Origin: Botryosphaeria dothidea
Taxonomy: Eukaryota; Ascomycota; Dothideomycetes; Botryosphaeriales; Botryosphaeriaceae
Direction: 5' to 3'
Assembly (NCBI GenBank): GCA_011503125.2
Contig: WWBZ02000051.1
Coordinates: forward strand, 3,410,001 to 3,474,000
DNA length: 64,000 bases
Below are positions 1 to 12,600 of this stretch, piece by piece. A program made the translations under genes and the position numbers. Below the pieces are notes generated by a model that worked only from the letters and a program-made list of their open reading frames with translations, had not been told where the DNA came from and made no database searches. Position 1 is the stretch's first letter, and every line of letters begins with the position of its first letter.

Positions 1-609
1 GCGGCGGGTCCGCAGCGGCCTCACCCGTCGTCGCTTTTGGCTGGCCGTGGTTTCGGCATCCGCGACGACAACTGTGACAGCCCGCACAAGCAGCATCCCC
101 ATCACCCTCGAAGCACCGAAGAATCCTCCCGAAACGACGCGCATACATCCAGAAGGGCATACAAGGCGATGGAATGGGGTTGAATGGGAGGACATGCGGC
201 GGAAGACAGCGGTGCTGGCAAACGCACTGAGGCAACACTTCCCCTGAGGCATGCAGCGTCGCTCGCCGTCGGGACCCGCTTCCCTACTGCCGGGCCGCCG
301 CTGGGGCCCCTCGTGGCCTTCCTGATGGGTCCGCTGGCTGCTGCAAGGCTCCTGGCGGTTCTGGAGCAGCGTCGGGTTGCGGTTCGGCGTGGAGACGAGC
401 GGCGGAGGCCAGAGCTCCCGCCGCTGCTCGCAGCCCACCTGCCGCGTCTGTCTCCGCCCAGCATGCTCCTGCGCCTGGACGATCTTGCAAGTGGTTGAGG
501 GTCTTCGCGGTGTCCCATACAGGCATCCGATAGCCGGGCAGAGGCCAATGGCAAGCAGCAGCGAGGGGGCGGCGTCGGGGCGGCAGAGAGTCAGAGGGCG
601 GCGGGCGGC
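1..609. other. GC-rich stretch, no supported gene
   Basis: Open frames of 60-150 codons exist on both strands here, but they overlap in several frames, are rich in Arg, Ala, Pro and Ser as expected for random GC-rich DNA, and show no recognisable domain. A gene running in from the left edge cannot be excluded. Confidence 0.4.
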
Positions 610-619
610 TTGGCTGACG

Positions 620-792
620 AATCTCTGGACAGCTGCGCCCCACCACACCCAAAACCCCAGCTTCACCATTGCTTCAACTCCTCCTTCCTCACCACCTCCT
701 TCCTCGCCCTGCCTGTCCCTCTACACCATAAAGCCTTCAGCCTGCTGCCTCTAGCTGCCTCCTCCTCTTCCTCACAAGCTCCTCCGTCCGCG
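620..792 (+). promoter_or_regulatory. CT-rich leader of the GNAT gene
   Basis: The 170 bp before the chosen ATG are pyrimidine-rich with many CTTC, CCTCCT and TCCTC runs, typical of promoter or 5' UTR sequence of filamentous ascomycetes. An in-frame ATG at 610 would turn this tract into an unnatural Pro/Ser/Leu leader, so I treat it as untranslated. Confidence 0.5.
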
Positions 793-1536
793 ATGCCGCT
801 TGAAATCCGACCTGTCGAAGAGGCCGACGCCGACACCATGGTGTACATCACCACCGCCGCCCTGGGCTCTTCCGGCGTCATTCGCCTGAAGCACGATGAC
901 CCGCCGCACCCCGCATACATGCAACGTCGCAGGGAAAGGGTCCTCAACACGCTGTCTAAGCCCACTGGCCGCGTCTTGAAGGTCGTCGACACCGACAACA
1001 ACGACGAGATCATCGCCATTGCACACTGGGAGATCCTCGACAAGGGCCGGTCGGACGAGGAGCTCAAGGAGCTGGAGCAGCCCTACGAGCCGATCGAGGA
1101 GGAGCGCGAGCGACATGGTCAGGTTCAGCGCGACTTCTTCAACTACCTTCACCGCGTCAGGCGTGAACTCGGCAAGACGCCCCACTACTGTGAGTTGCTG
1201 CCTGCCCCTCGACATCCTGACATGACGACGCCCCCCTCTCCTCGTCTTCATGAAACGTTGCACAGGCTGACACCGGTTGCCATAGTCTTGAGCCTTCTCG
1301 TCACCCACCCGAACCACTACCGCCGCGGTGCTGGCTCCATGCTCATCCGCTGGGGCACCGAACAAGCCGACAGGGCTGGCTTGATGTGCTTTCTTGAGGC
1401 CAGCAAGGCTGGGAGACCCTTGTACAAGCGCCATGGCTTCGTCGTAAAGGAGATCACGACCTTCGATCTCACCAAGTACGGCGGCACAGGCACCGACGAG
1501 AACACCACAATGACCAGGCAGCCGGTCAAGAACTGA
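793..1536 (+). CDS. GNAT-family N-acetyltransferase, two exons
   Basis: Proteins of this family move an acetyl group from acetyl-CoA to an amine; the substrate here is unknown. Exon 1 is 793-1189 and exon 2 is 1286-1536, joined across a 96-bp intron (GTGAGT donor at 1190, CATAG acceptor ending at 1285). The intron is a multiple of three without a stop, so the frame also reads through it, but splicing joins the acetyl-CoA site cleanly. The product is 215 aa. The N-terminus starts MPLEIRPVEEADAD, a typical first GNAT strand and helix. Motif A lies at about residues 134-152, with VTHPNHYRRGAGSML carrying the R-R-G-x-G pyrophosphate loop. The stretch PLYKRHGF near residue 180 is the usual end of the fold. 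Length and layout fit the small fungal GNAT proteins often annotated next to secondary metabolism genes, but no such neighbour is visible here. The start at 793 has a good context (CCGCGATGCC). Confidence 0.85.
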   Translation: MPLEIRPVEEADADTMVYITTAALGSSGVIRLKHDDPPHPAYMQRRRERVLNTLSKPTGRVLKVVDTDNNDEIIAIAHWEILDKGRSDEELKELEQPYEPIEEERERHGQVQRDFFNYLHRVRRELGKTPHYCELLPAPRHPDMTTPPSPRLHETLHRLTPVAIVLSLLVTHPNHYRRGAGSMLIRWGTEQADRAGLMCFLEASKAGRPLYKRHGFVVKEITTFDLTKYGGTGTDENTTMTRQPVKN

Positions 1537-2599
1537 GGAGGGACATAACAGTCTGCCATGGTACAAGCGCTGCAGAACCGCTGACCCGTAGCGATGGTGG
1601 ACAAGAAAGATGCGCCGTCTGAGTGCAGGCTGCAATTGCTGAGTCTTGCACGTGCTGTGAGGTCTCAGTCAGACGATCCCGGTATGCTGCGTTTGGATCT
1701 TTCCAATTTCGCGGTCGCACACGTCGTAATCGTCCGCAATCAACTTTTCCAACACTGAGTGCTCATACTCGAAGAGCAACCAGCTTCCCGTTCTGGATCT
1801 GCTGTTCTAAGGCTTGCCTGTGCGAATCCACGCTTCGGCCATGACAAATGTCGTCACATCCCCTGTCAGCTTGCGCAATAAGTACGGGATACGGGAATGC
1901 CACGATGCCGCGTCAAGCCACAAGGTTCCGTGAGTCGATCGTGTGGGGCTCCTGCAGCATCCCACCTGCCGAGGCCGTTCGGCCTCGTATCGGCAACGGT
2001 GTACGCGTTAGGTAACTCGTTGCGGTTTCAACACACGACAACCCGCTTGATTGGCGCGTAACGTCGTACTCAGGATCACGCTAACGATTTCGGTGCCCGC
2101 TTCTGGCCCAGAAACGCCATTGGCCTTCTCCACCATTACTCGGCTTCATACTGGACGCGTCGTGGAAAGCGGGGCGTCTTCCGTGATGCCCGGTGGAAAC
2201 TCTTACGGATGATGGGTCGCTGGTGTTGAGACCACATATGATAGGCCAAGACAGGACTGCATGCACTGCAAGGCTTCGTGCGAATGGTGCAGAAGCTTAC
2301 ACGACTGCTTTTAATGCTAAACATTTGTTCATACGTCCGTTGACCACACAAACAGTGGGTGGGTACGTTGATCCATGTCGGGAGTATCCATAACGGTAGG
2401 TCAGACGCTCCGAAGGTCTCGGTCTCTACCAATCCTGGACACACACCGTTGTTGGCCTTCGGCATCTTTGGCCTCATCCAATGGACCTTGGATCGAATTT
2501 CAGAGGTACGAGCAGCCGTATGCCGTTCTCTGGCGGTCGAGCTAAGTACTTGTCCGTTGGCGGGCGGGTGGGATCTTGCCGTCATTTCTCGCCTGTCGA
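1537..2599. other. Intergenic, no supported gene
   Basis: About 1 kb after the GNAT stop. Short frames overlap on both strands without domain features. I see no tRNA-like structure or clear repeat. Confidence 0.4.
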
Positions 2600-3720
2600 A
2601 ATTCCTTTCTTTTTTCTCAGACTCTTTCGAAGCTTTTCCTTCTCAGTCTTTCTCTCAGCCAGTCATCTTTCTTTGAGCAGTCGTCCGGAAACTCTCATTT
2701 TAGTCACCAAACTCTTTCCTTTTCTCAGTCTTGAAGTCTTCCAGACTTACTTTTCCTTTCTCAAAAGCCTCAAACTTTTCTTTACGTCGCCTTTCATTCA
2801 GTCCACAGCTCTTTCTTTTCTCTTCTTTCAACACACATCACAAGTGTCATGCGAGTCTTCGTCCTTAGTATCTCCAAACAAATAGAGCCGGTCTCCGCGC
2901 CTTGCTTTGAGGGGCGTCCCAGTCTTTTTCTTTCTTAACCTCCGGGTCATTTCGTTGTTCCATTGTGAGTCAGAATGAGTCAGTCATCTCTCCTCTCACC
3001 ACGTCAATCTTTTCCGCTCCACTCACCCTGGTCAGCTTATCATCCCAATACTCATCCACCGCACGCTTCTCCTTCACAACAAGTCCGGTGAGTTCAATGT
3101 GAACTTTCTCCTGTCTCATCCAGGTCGGAGCTGCCACTGGGGAAGTACCCCGCAGTCTTCATCCCACCAGGGAGTGTTGTTTGATTTTCTCAAACTCGCA
3201 AACAGTCGGTCTTTCTTTTCAAGTCAGCCCCAGAAGCATCAAACTTTCTCTTTTCAGTCACTCTCACCGTCTTCGTAGAGGGCTCCCCCATCGTTTCCTA
3301 TTTCTGCCGTGTCATGGCGCTACCAAGTCCAGTCTCTTTTGAGGTCACTTTTCCTATCTCAATCAGTCAGGCTCTCCATTTTTCTTTCAATCGGTCAAGT
3401 CGTAACTGACCGTCAAAGTCTTTTCCTTAATCAGTTAATGTCTCATTTCTCTTTGAAGTCAAAATTTCATTTCCTCAGTCAACCGGCCTCCGGAGATTTC
3501 CTTCCAGCCACTTGCCTTTTCAGCTTCGAGCTAGGTTCTTCCATGACTGAGCAGTCCACGTTTCTTTTCTTTCTTCAGTCGATCCTTAGCTTGATCATTT
3601 AAGCCATTTTCTCTTTTTCTTTCAGTCAAAATCTCTTGTCTTTTCAGTCAGATTTTCTTTTCCTTCTCTTGAACCCCGCTCTGGAGACTGTCTCGTTTTC
3701 TTTCCGAAGTCATTCCTGGT
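2600..3720 (+). repeat. Pyrimidine-rich tract with recurring TCAGTC motif
   Basis: Over about 1.1 kb the plus strand is dominated by T and C runs punctuated by CAGTC, TCAGTC or AAGTC. Examples are near 2640, 2730, 2800, 2920, 2970, 3255, 3370, 3475, 3560, 3590, 3625 and 3645. The spacing is irregular, so this is a dispersed-motif or degenerate satellite rather than a clean tandem array. Frames found here are rich in Ser, Phe and Leu and are explained by the composition. Confidence 0.5.
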
Positions 3721-3827
3721 CTGGACCAACCCACTCCGGGACCGAGGTTGTTGAGACTGAGTTCTCAGTAGCGCCGAAGCTGACAAGCTGTCACTTCAAG
3801 AGATCGATAGCTAAACCACAGCACTAA

Positions 3828-4860
3828 GTTTTTGGCATTACTGGCGAAAGTCCACTGTGCGGAGAGACGGGCCTGGAGGTAATCGGCAGCGCTTCGAAAA
3901 CAGCTCTGAGCAGGTGGTGAGCTCCATCGATTGTAGTTTGGGGGTCAAACAGGGCCTTGGGGTTCAGGATGGCGAAAAGGTTTCGATGGGTGAAGGAGTC
4001 AAGGTTCCCTGGGTGTGAGATATTCGAGAGCGGGTGAATACTTTGTCGGGTTCGGAGCTGGTGAAGGAGGATACCTTCCGAGGAGATGGATCGGCGATGG
4101 GAGCGAAGGACGACGACCACCCCATCATCTTCTCAAGTCTCCAACCAGACAGTCACCCGTCGCTGCACAGGCATTTCCACACCCAGCGGAAAATTGGATA
4201 TGTGGACCGTTGACCTCACGCCACTTGAGCCGTCTATGCGTTTTGTTTTCACAGACGCGACGGGGACGTTGACCTCTGCAGGCTACTGGCGAGCGGACCT
4301 TTTGATGCTGCGGCTGTCTTGGGACTTCCTCGGTATTGACTTGGTCGAGACCTTTGGATTCGAAAACGGAAAGGCTGGAGGAACGCTTTTGCTGGATTTG
4401 GTGCTTCGACGTTGGACTGGACCAGGAACATGGATGGCATGATTGAGGGATGGTGGTGGGCTCCTCTTTTTCGCACGTTCTTTGTGCAGATGAATGGAGG
4501 ACTCGATCGTGCACATGATGGTGCTGCTTGCGGTTGGACTCGTGAGGGGACGTTTCTTGGAGGCAGGTCGGCATGAAAAGGTCAGGTGCACCTGGCGTCT
4601 GTGGTAATTTCTGATGTGTGCTCGCTCTATGATTTTGTTCATGAGAAGACGCCGATACGATCCGAGATTGCCAGAGCTCCGTCCGTGGTGTGGAGATGTC
4701 GAGATGCTGAATGTTCGGATGTGCTGACGCTGATACTTAGCAGCAAACGAATGTGAGTCTTTCACGTTGTTGGATGGCCCGGGGCCTGAGATTTTCAATG
4801 GATTCATTCAAAAAAAAAATAAGTACAGAAGTTCAGGTGCGCGAGTTTGCCAATTTCCTC
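3828..4860. other. Intergenic, no supported gene
   Basis: Overlapping frames exist on both strands (for example 4086-4442 plus and 4283-4807 minus), but none shows a domain, a good intron structure or a credible amino-acid composition. Confidence 0.35.
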
Positions 4861-5190
4861 CGCAGCAGACCTTCACGTTGGCCTTCAGCGCCACGAAAAT
4901 GCTCCCCACCTCTCCACCCAAAAATACCACCGACGACATCCGTACCTTCCCTTGACGGTGGAGAAGGAAGGGCCGAGGCCATCTCCCACCAAATCGGACA
5001 TCAGATTGTGCCCATCAGAAATCATGATGGCGCCTCCTGGAGGAGGGCCATCTCCTCCGCCGGACCGCAGTCCCCATGGTCACTGTTCCCGTTCTCTCCT
5101 CCGCGCCAACAATCCAGCCTTGTCTGGTCGAGGAACGCCACGTGTCCCCCTGCTCCAGATCCAAAACTTCTCCCAGTTGAACTTGATGGC

Positions 5191-5610
5191 CTCATCTCCC
5201 CAGCTCCACCAGCCGGACGTGAACATCCTGGCGAATATCTCCAGGACCGTGGTTTTAATAAAAAAAATAAAAAATAAACTTCCACCCGGACGAAGATAGT
5301 GCTGATGCGGCGCAGGGAGGGGCGCCACAATCCCCAGCTCCACCATTCAGAAGTGCGCGTATGTGCGGAGATCTTTAGGGTGGTGTTTAAGAGATGCTCA
5401 ACGAAGCCGAAAACCAGTCCCCCAGCTCCACCATCCAGACGTGCAGGTGCGGGCGAATATCCCCAGAGTCGCGTCAAAGAAATGCTGAAGGCAACGAGGA
5501 AAAGAAATGTGTGGTTGTGGAGGCACAACCGGGGCAGGGGAAGTGCCTCATCCCCCCCGCTCCACCATTCGGTAGTATACGCCCTGGCGAATATCTCTGA
5601 AGCCCCAAGG
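5191..5610. repeat. Four imperfect direct repeats, spacing 134/88/134 bp
   Basis: The core CTCCACCA starts at 5204, 5338, 5426 and 5560. In copies 1, 3 and 4 it is followed about 20-25 bp later by GGCGAATATC, and a CCCCAG or CCCCG block precedes it. Alternating spacings of 134, 88 and 134 bp give a 222-bp period between copies 1-3 and 2-4. Related but weaker sequence may extend left to about 4,900. The A-rich run at 5250-5280 lies in the first spacer. Confidence 0.6.
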
Positions 5611-5797
5611 TAGGCAGGTGGTTGAGAAAGCACACATGCACCAAGCGCAGTAGGCTCTGTCCGGAGAGCGGCCCTCTCTCCATGCCACTGAGTCGGAAGC
5701 ATGCTACCTTCATGGCTTGTCGTATGCTTGGGTATCGTCAATCCATTTTTCCCTCCATGAAACGCCCTTATGCAATCTAATCCCGAATGTTGTCGAC

Positions 5798-6429
5798 TTA
5801 CATGAGGGACCAATCCGAGTCGGAGTCGGCCTCGTCGGGCTTGTCACAGATGACGAAGCTGTCTTCCATGCTGGCAGGAACGGCGACAGGACCAGCCGGG
5901 AAGGCATATTCCAGATCCTGCTCACCAGCCTTGGCCTCACACGAGATACGGAGGGGCAGGTTGACCGTCTCAGCGTAGCTGGGACACTACTGAGGTGAAT
6001 AAGATTCATCTTCCAAGGACCGACGAAGACATTTGCGATATCAGCATCCTGAATGCCCGTTATCCGTAGCCGTAGGGCGATCAGGGTCGGCATGGCCGGC
6101 AGAGATCCAGCTCACCAGCCTTGACCTTACGCACCATGGACTGGGAACCTGATGTCGTCTCGACACCGCCGGGATGCGCGGGAAGCTGAGCAAAGCCCGG
6201 GAAAAGGAACCGGGAAAGGGTTCGTGATGTCCGCGGACATCTTGAATGCGAGGGCGCTGCTGTCCGGCGAGCTTGGGGCCGTCGGCGTCCCGTGTCTGTT
6301 CCGCCCCGGGGCTGGGGGAGGCTCGGGGAGCGATCCGGAAAGGCTGAACCCGAGGGCAGGCACATCGTTTCCTGCTCCCTGGGCCAGGAGGAGAGCGGGC
6401 AAGCGCGAACATGAACGCTGGGGGTTCAA
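5798..6429 (-). CDS. Possible small gene or decayed remnant, function unknown
   Basis: On the minus strand an acidic C-terminus ending in DEADSDSDWSLM is followed by TAA at 5798-5800. It reads back into a coherent stretch containing LPLRISCEAKAGEQDLEYA. A GTAAGG donor at 6130 and a CCCAG acceptor at 5979 (152-bp intron) would join it in phase to an upstream Pro/Ser-rich frame starting at 6429, giving 159 aa. The join is a guess. The sequence coding KAGEQDLE recurs inside the putative intron as KAGELDL (about 6100-6125), so a local duplication followed by decay is as likely as a working gene. No domain recognised. Confidence 0.3.
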
Positions 6430-6669
6430 ACGTTGGTCGTGGAAGAGCGGACGGCACCCTATCCCATGAGGAGGGATGTAGGTGGCCGCGTGCCTTACTC
6501 CGAAGCAACAACCTCACTTCCTCTCGTTGTCGTCATCGTCATCGTCGCCGTCATCCTTCTTCTTGGCGTCGTCCTTCTTCTCGACGCGACGCTAGTCTTC
6601 GCCCGGCGGGAAGCGAAGACGGCGAAGACGGAGCTCCGCAAGGAATTGCTCTTCTTCGGGTTGCTCTAA

Positions 6670-9600
6670 GGCAGCAGCTAGTACTGCATCTCAGCCTGCT
6701 GCTGGCCAGGCGCACGAATAGCATCCATGTGAATGCTGTTGTGGTTGTAAAGGTGACAGACGCGTGTAAGCTGAGGCTTCAACGCTATAGGACGAAGATG
6801 TCGATGGGGAGGTTCTCGTCTAGCAAGGCATCCATATACCCTGAGTTTGTTGTGGTTGCGTAAGTGACTGGAAGCAGCGCTTTGGATTGCTTCAAGACAG
6901 AAGCAAAGCCGAGAAAAACAATTCTGGTTCCCTTTCCTCTTCATCTCCGGGCACGCCTACAAAGAGGGCGCTCAACGCTCACTTATACAACGTTAAAATC
7001 AGGAGTATTCTCCCTTCCTTCTCTAACTCGAAGCCCAAAAGGACCCCGGCAGAAAAGCATTCCCACATCCACAATTCCGCAGTGACAACCGGGAGGGGAC
7101 AGGCCCCATTCCTTATGGAAAATACCACAAGGGGTATCTTCCACCTCCAACTGATGAACAAGTCGGTACATCTTTGTGACAAAGATTGAGGGAGATTGGG
7201 GTAGCTCTGTCAAGCGGGAGGAGCTCTCGGCAGGCTTTCGAAGTCTGAGCAGCGCCATATGACATTGTGCTGACCGAGGGCAAGTCATTGTCGTTGCGCT
7301 TTCTTGAAGAACGACGGCGGTTGTCCGCAGTGGACTGTACGGTTGCAGACCACAGAGAGTGCGACGGGTTGTGTTGGAGTTGCCATCGTGGAGGATGGCC
7401 AGCCGCCTGTTGGTAATAAAAAAAAACCCCCCCCCACCGCGATCTTCTTCAACCTCCTCATAGCACTCACAACCCCTAGCGGGCGCTACGTGGTGTTATG
7501 CTTGTTTTCATTGTCCTGCGGATCCCGAGCACAATAACGTTAGTCTCCATGTAGTGGAGGCTGGAGGCCCCCCTTGTAGGGAAGGGATGTCACGCTTTGC
7601 CTCGTTTGAGCTGCAGCTCTTCGTTGCTCAGGCAGGAGCAAGTCGTCTGTTCTGAGTAGAAATGGCCATGCTCGTGAGAGTCCCAAAGTCGGGTTGACCC
7701 TGATGTGTGCGTAACGGCACTTGTCGTTAGTGCAATTGCGTGTCTTGTATCAACGTCAATGTCAGTGAAAAAAGCAACGAAGCTCCACCAGCAACTGTCC
7801 GACCCGCGACTCCCCTCCTCAAAATCGCCTTTGTCATCTCGCCTGATGTATGGGAACGTGTGATTTCGCGTTGACCGGAGGTGATGGAGCTGGTTAGTTC
7901 AACTCGCTGTTCCGAAGGACGGTGGTGATGTGCCCTGGGATCTGCTGATGCCAGATCACAGCTCTGACTGCACTGTAGGAGCAGCTTATTGTAGAAGTGT
8001 GTGTGTGGTAGTGTTGTGTCATCTTCCAAGTGGTGCCTCGTGTTATTGAAACCGTTGGAGCATGAGCATGCGTGATGAGTTGCTGTGCATGCAGTCCGAT
8101 CTCTGATTGATTTCAGGTTGAGGCGCTCATGGCTAGGGCTGACAGTCTCATCCAGGTTGTGAAAATGTCCGTGTGGAGTGGGCTTGGGGCCAGGTACGAG
8201 GGGCGGTTGCGAGGAGGTTGGGCGGTGGCGAGGCGGAACTATGCTGGGTTAAGCTTGGCTGCGGCTTCGCAGACACAAGAAGATCTAAAAGCAACCTTTG
8301 TCAGTCATTGGTCAGATGTGTTAAGGTTCGGGCGGTTGCGGTGTCGATGTGTTGGGGCAGACAAAGGCAGCGGGCGCCACTGGGGTTGCATCGAGGCAGA
8401 CACTGGCATTAAAGCCAGCAGCCTCGAGCTTAGTGGTCGCTGATGGGGGTAGCCTCTTTCTCCCACGCCTTACTGCGTTTGATCTAGTGTTGTGGTGTGG
8501 TGTGCGGGTTAGGACGTGTGGCCGGGCGGATCCACACCCGGCCTACTGCTGGAAAAGGCCGCTTGCGACGCCCTCTGGCAGATAGGCTGCTTGAAGAAGC
8601 AAAGCAAGCAATGGCTGTGAAGGAATGTGTGGAATATGAAGAGGTATGTACGAGGAAACTCACCTAGAGCGCACTGATGGCGTGGGGTTGAGCTGCGCGC
8701 AGCCCCTGGACGCGTCTCTTGGGCTGGCGTTGGCCGACACTTGACTGTTTAAACGCGGATATCGTGTTTCTGATGATTTTCATTGCATTAGGCAATTGAC
8801 AGAGGTGTGGAGAGACGCAGTTGTGAGGTTGAAGGGGTTGGTGTTGCAGAACAATAGAGGAAAGGTGAAGTGCGATCGAGCGGCCGCCCAACCGAGAAAG
8901 GCAGGCTCGCGACACCGCAGCGACGCCAGACTTGCCGCGCGGCCGGGCGCACCGCGTTTCATGCTCCAATTGATCTAATCATAGGCTGCCAGTGACCTTT
9001 AGGCGTGTTTGATAGATGCAGATGCCCCTGAGGCGTTTTAGCGCAATGGGCGACATGCCCTGACATCTCCAATGCTCCCCCCCACACCCTCCTGTCGCTG
9101 AACAGCGACCCCAGGGAGCACGCGAAGGCCTTTTTCATGGCCTGCAACTATCGTAGTGGCATTATGAAGCGCTTCAGACGCTCGGAATGTCCGATATATG
9201 TCTGCAGGCGCAATGCGTGGTGTGTTTCTCCCCTTGCCCCCCGTTTGCAGTGCGCCCGGCGTGCAAAAAGATGCGCAACAGACTCCTTCATACAACACAA
9301 AGCCTTCTCACCACCCCGCATCCAGTACTATTCCTCCATGGTTTCCTTGCAGCGAACTAAGGGTCCATCAATGCGAAGCGTGCGCAGTTGGGCCCGAAAT
9401 TCCGAGATTTACAGCATGCACAGCAAGAAAACGCGAGAATGATCCCTCCCCCGACCGAGCCATGCCACAACTACACCACCAGCACGCTAGTGCTCCTCTG
9501 CGACCATATGAGAAGCATTTGTCGGCTTAGCAAACTCTGTGTGCATGCCTCCACACCCTCAGATGCAAATATCATGGCGGCAGTGCGCCGAACAAGCCCT

Positions 9601-12600
9601 CAGGGGCGACTTGACGCTCAAAACCATGATTTGACGGCTTGACAGTAGATCGAAAACTCCCGCTAGCATTCAGAAAACATTTCATAGCACAGAAATGGAA
9701 TAGCATGACCTGTCGAGCCCTTCTTTCTGAGGTGAATCTGCAGGTCAACACCGTGAACAAATGTTCATGGGGAGGCAGACTGACAACAGGGAGCTCATGA
9801 ACCACAATGACGACTCAGATGAACGACACAGCTTTCTTCACAGTAGTAGTCGAGTGTGGTCATACACCGTGCAAGCTTCACTGGCCAGAAGCCCGTATTC
9901 CGGGCTGTGAACAATGCAATCAAACCTTTGCGAGCCAATAGACACATTTATGTTGCTTGAGTACCATGACACTGGGCCAGGAAGGCCTCGAAATCAGACT
10001 TGCAGCATCATCCAGACAAGAGTTTGCGGTCGTAAAGCTCCCAAGGTCAAGCCTCCTGATTGGAAGTAAAACAGCTGACGAAAAAGCGTACGGGTCCATC
10101 GCAATTAAGATTAGATCGTTGCAACGCTAAGTGATCAGGCATTACAGTAGAACAGCAGAATTTTATGTCTTGGGAGTAAGGCCCTGTTTGCAAAAGACTC
10201 TAAACCCACCATCCCGCTGATCAGGGCCGTCACGCTTGGGTTTAACATTTAAATAGGATACCAGAGGTTGAAGAAACGCCAAGGAACCTTTGGAGGATGA
10301 ACGCTTTACCAGATAACGATCAGACCGATCTACCTCCTTGGAAAGGACACAGACTTGGATATTGGCCCCTAAGGGTGTCGAGCCATGAGCGCTACACAGT
10401 AGTCTCGGGGAGCGGGCCATGGCCCATCCGATATGAACACCATGAGTCAAGCAAATAGTGAGATGGTAGGAAGTGCGAAGTGCTCTGATGCATCATAATT
10501 ATTAGCCAGAAAGTCTCTTGTCCAAATGGAAATGCCTCCAGTACGAGTCTGGTATTCATCTGAGTTACAACGACGGACACCAATCTTCCTAGCAACCGAG
10601 CAAAATTAATGACTTTTTTTTACGCATTCTGGAGCTTGAAGGTTCAATACCACATCTATCCGGTGGAAAGACTGGCCGCACAACTCAGATATCGTCCATG
10701 CAGATCGGCGTGAAGAGCTCCAATCCCAGACACAAGCTTGGAATGTATCGGGGAGATAGGAGGGAACGAAATGGTACCCTAGAGTGTGTCTTGAGCCGTC
10801 AGATATATTGGAAGCAAGCTTGATAACCTTTAATGCCCATGCTGAACTCTCTGCGGATCAAATATTAGTCCTTTCTTGGTGCAACGAGCCACACATCTGC
10901 AATTAATCCCTTTGTCCGCGACACGGGAGAATTAACAATCAAAGGACAAAGAGCCACATACAAATATGAAGCAGGATAAAGAGGTGAAAGTTCTGTGAGA
11001 CTGCGAGTCCGGATGAGGATTCAATACAATGTATGAAGAGAGTGTAAGATTAGATGGGCGGACCTCAACACCAGGATGCAGCACGCGCCTCTCTTCCAGA
11101 GGCGGCTCGGGAAGCAGAATAAGGGGGGACGCTTCGTTTCACGCAGTTAGGAGGATTTCCAATTCGACGCCGGATTCGCCAGCGGTCGTTAGGATCTGAG
11201 GATCTCTTTATAAAATTGCTCAATACGCAGGTCACCAATCATCCAGATCATCCAGCCTGGTAGCCAGCAGCCCGCTCCTTAAGGTACCTTCTCCTTGCAC
11301 TCAACTAGTTGTGCTTCGTCACCGCTCGCCTTCTGAGATTGAAAGCTGCAAATTGTGTGACCGGGGTATTCGCGAATCAGCAGGAGAGGGCCGAAGCATT
11401 GCATATCCGCTGGACAATGTTGGTAGGCCATGCTGCATCGTGGTGTAAGCCGTGCCTCCGTAGGCTAGGAGAACAAGGAAACGAGAAGGATGGTTGCGTC
11501 TGAATGAGATGTAAACAATGCAAAGCTCAAACAGTGGATAGAGAGGAGAGTGTATGAGCAAGCAGGAATGGCTGGTCCAGCTGATCGAGGATGATGTGCA
11601 CCATCTAGAGGAAATTTCGTCAGCTTTGCAGCCAGGAAAGCATGGGATGGCTCTTGGTAGCTACAAGGCTTGGGAAGAGCCTTTGCTAGGTGTGTTGAGC
11701 GGGCCACGCCTGCATGCATAGGGGTTGGGTGCAAGCCTGAGGAGTTGTATGGCAGAAGGCAGATTAGAACATCAAATCAGACGAGTGAAAGCGTGGCTTG
11801 GCTGTATTTGATGCGAGCGGGCATACCGTCGACATTGCGGAAAAGGCATTACAGCATTACCTGCAGGACAAGAGGTGATGTCATCAATCGGGAATAGCAA
11901 GCGCCCTCGCTTGCGCGCCAGTGACCACGCATGCGAGCCTTTGCCTCCGTGCTCCGACTGAGCCTCCCTCATCCAACGAAACGGAGTCTAAGAGCGCCAC
12001 TCAATCTCCCAAGCACTCACCTCAAACTTCACAAGCAAAATGTTCTCTCCCTCCGCACCCATTCCTTGCGATATCCCGAGCTAATTCAATAAAGCGCCCT
12101 TGCGACAACACTATCCATCAAGAAAGCAATTGCAAAAGCGTGGTTGCATTGCAGCTCACACTCCAAGTTTCCCGTGGCAGGCCTACTACCCCCTCCCTTT
12201 TTCTGATCCAATAGGACTGTACCGCTGTTGGAGCCGGCTTAGCAATTGTTTTGTCAACATTTAGACTTTCAATACCGCTCCGCCATTGAGATCCTCCATA
12301 TTTCCAATTCACAACAGCGTGTGTTCTCGGTATTCCAGACTCAGCGAGCTCCGGGTTGTGTTAAGTAAGGCCGTTCGTGAATTATCAAGACTGCTGGTAA
12401 GCAAGTAGCTGGCTCAGTATCCTGAGGAGGGCATGTATCCTTGCTGGAAGATGAGTGTTAAGAGGTCCTGTCCTGGAATAAGTCAGTAGTTGTGTGATTC
12501 TGTGCGTAAAAGAACGTTGGCGCACAGGTCACCACGCCTGCCTGCATCAGGTCCTTTATTAGATCTTCTTCGTAAACACACATTCCGCTACTGAGGCCGA

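Noticed and set aside
610..1536. Single-exon 308-aa version of the GNAT protein
   Set aside because: It translates a CT-rich leader and a 96-bp intron with good GTGAGT and CATAG sites; the spliced 215-aa model restores the acetyl-CoA motif without an insertion.
6433..6669. 78-aa frame with a hydrophobic V/I/L stretch, looks like a membrane protein
   Set aside because: The hydrophobic run comes from a TCGTCATCG microsatellite-like stretch near 6520-6580 and nothing else supports a gene.
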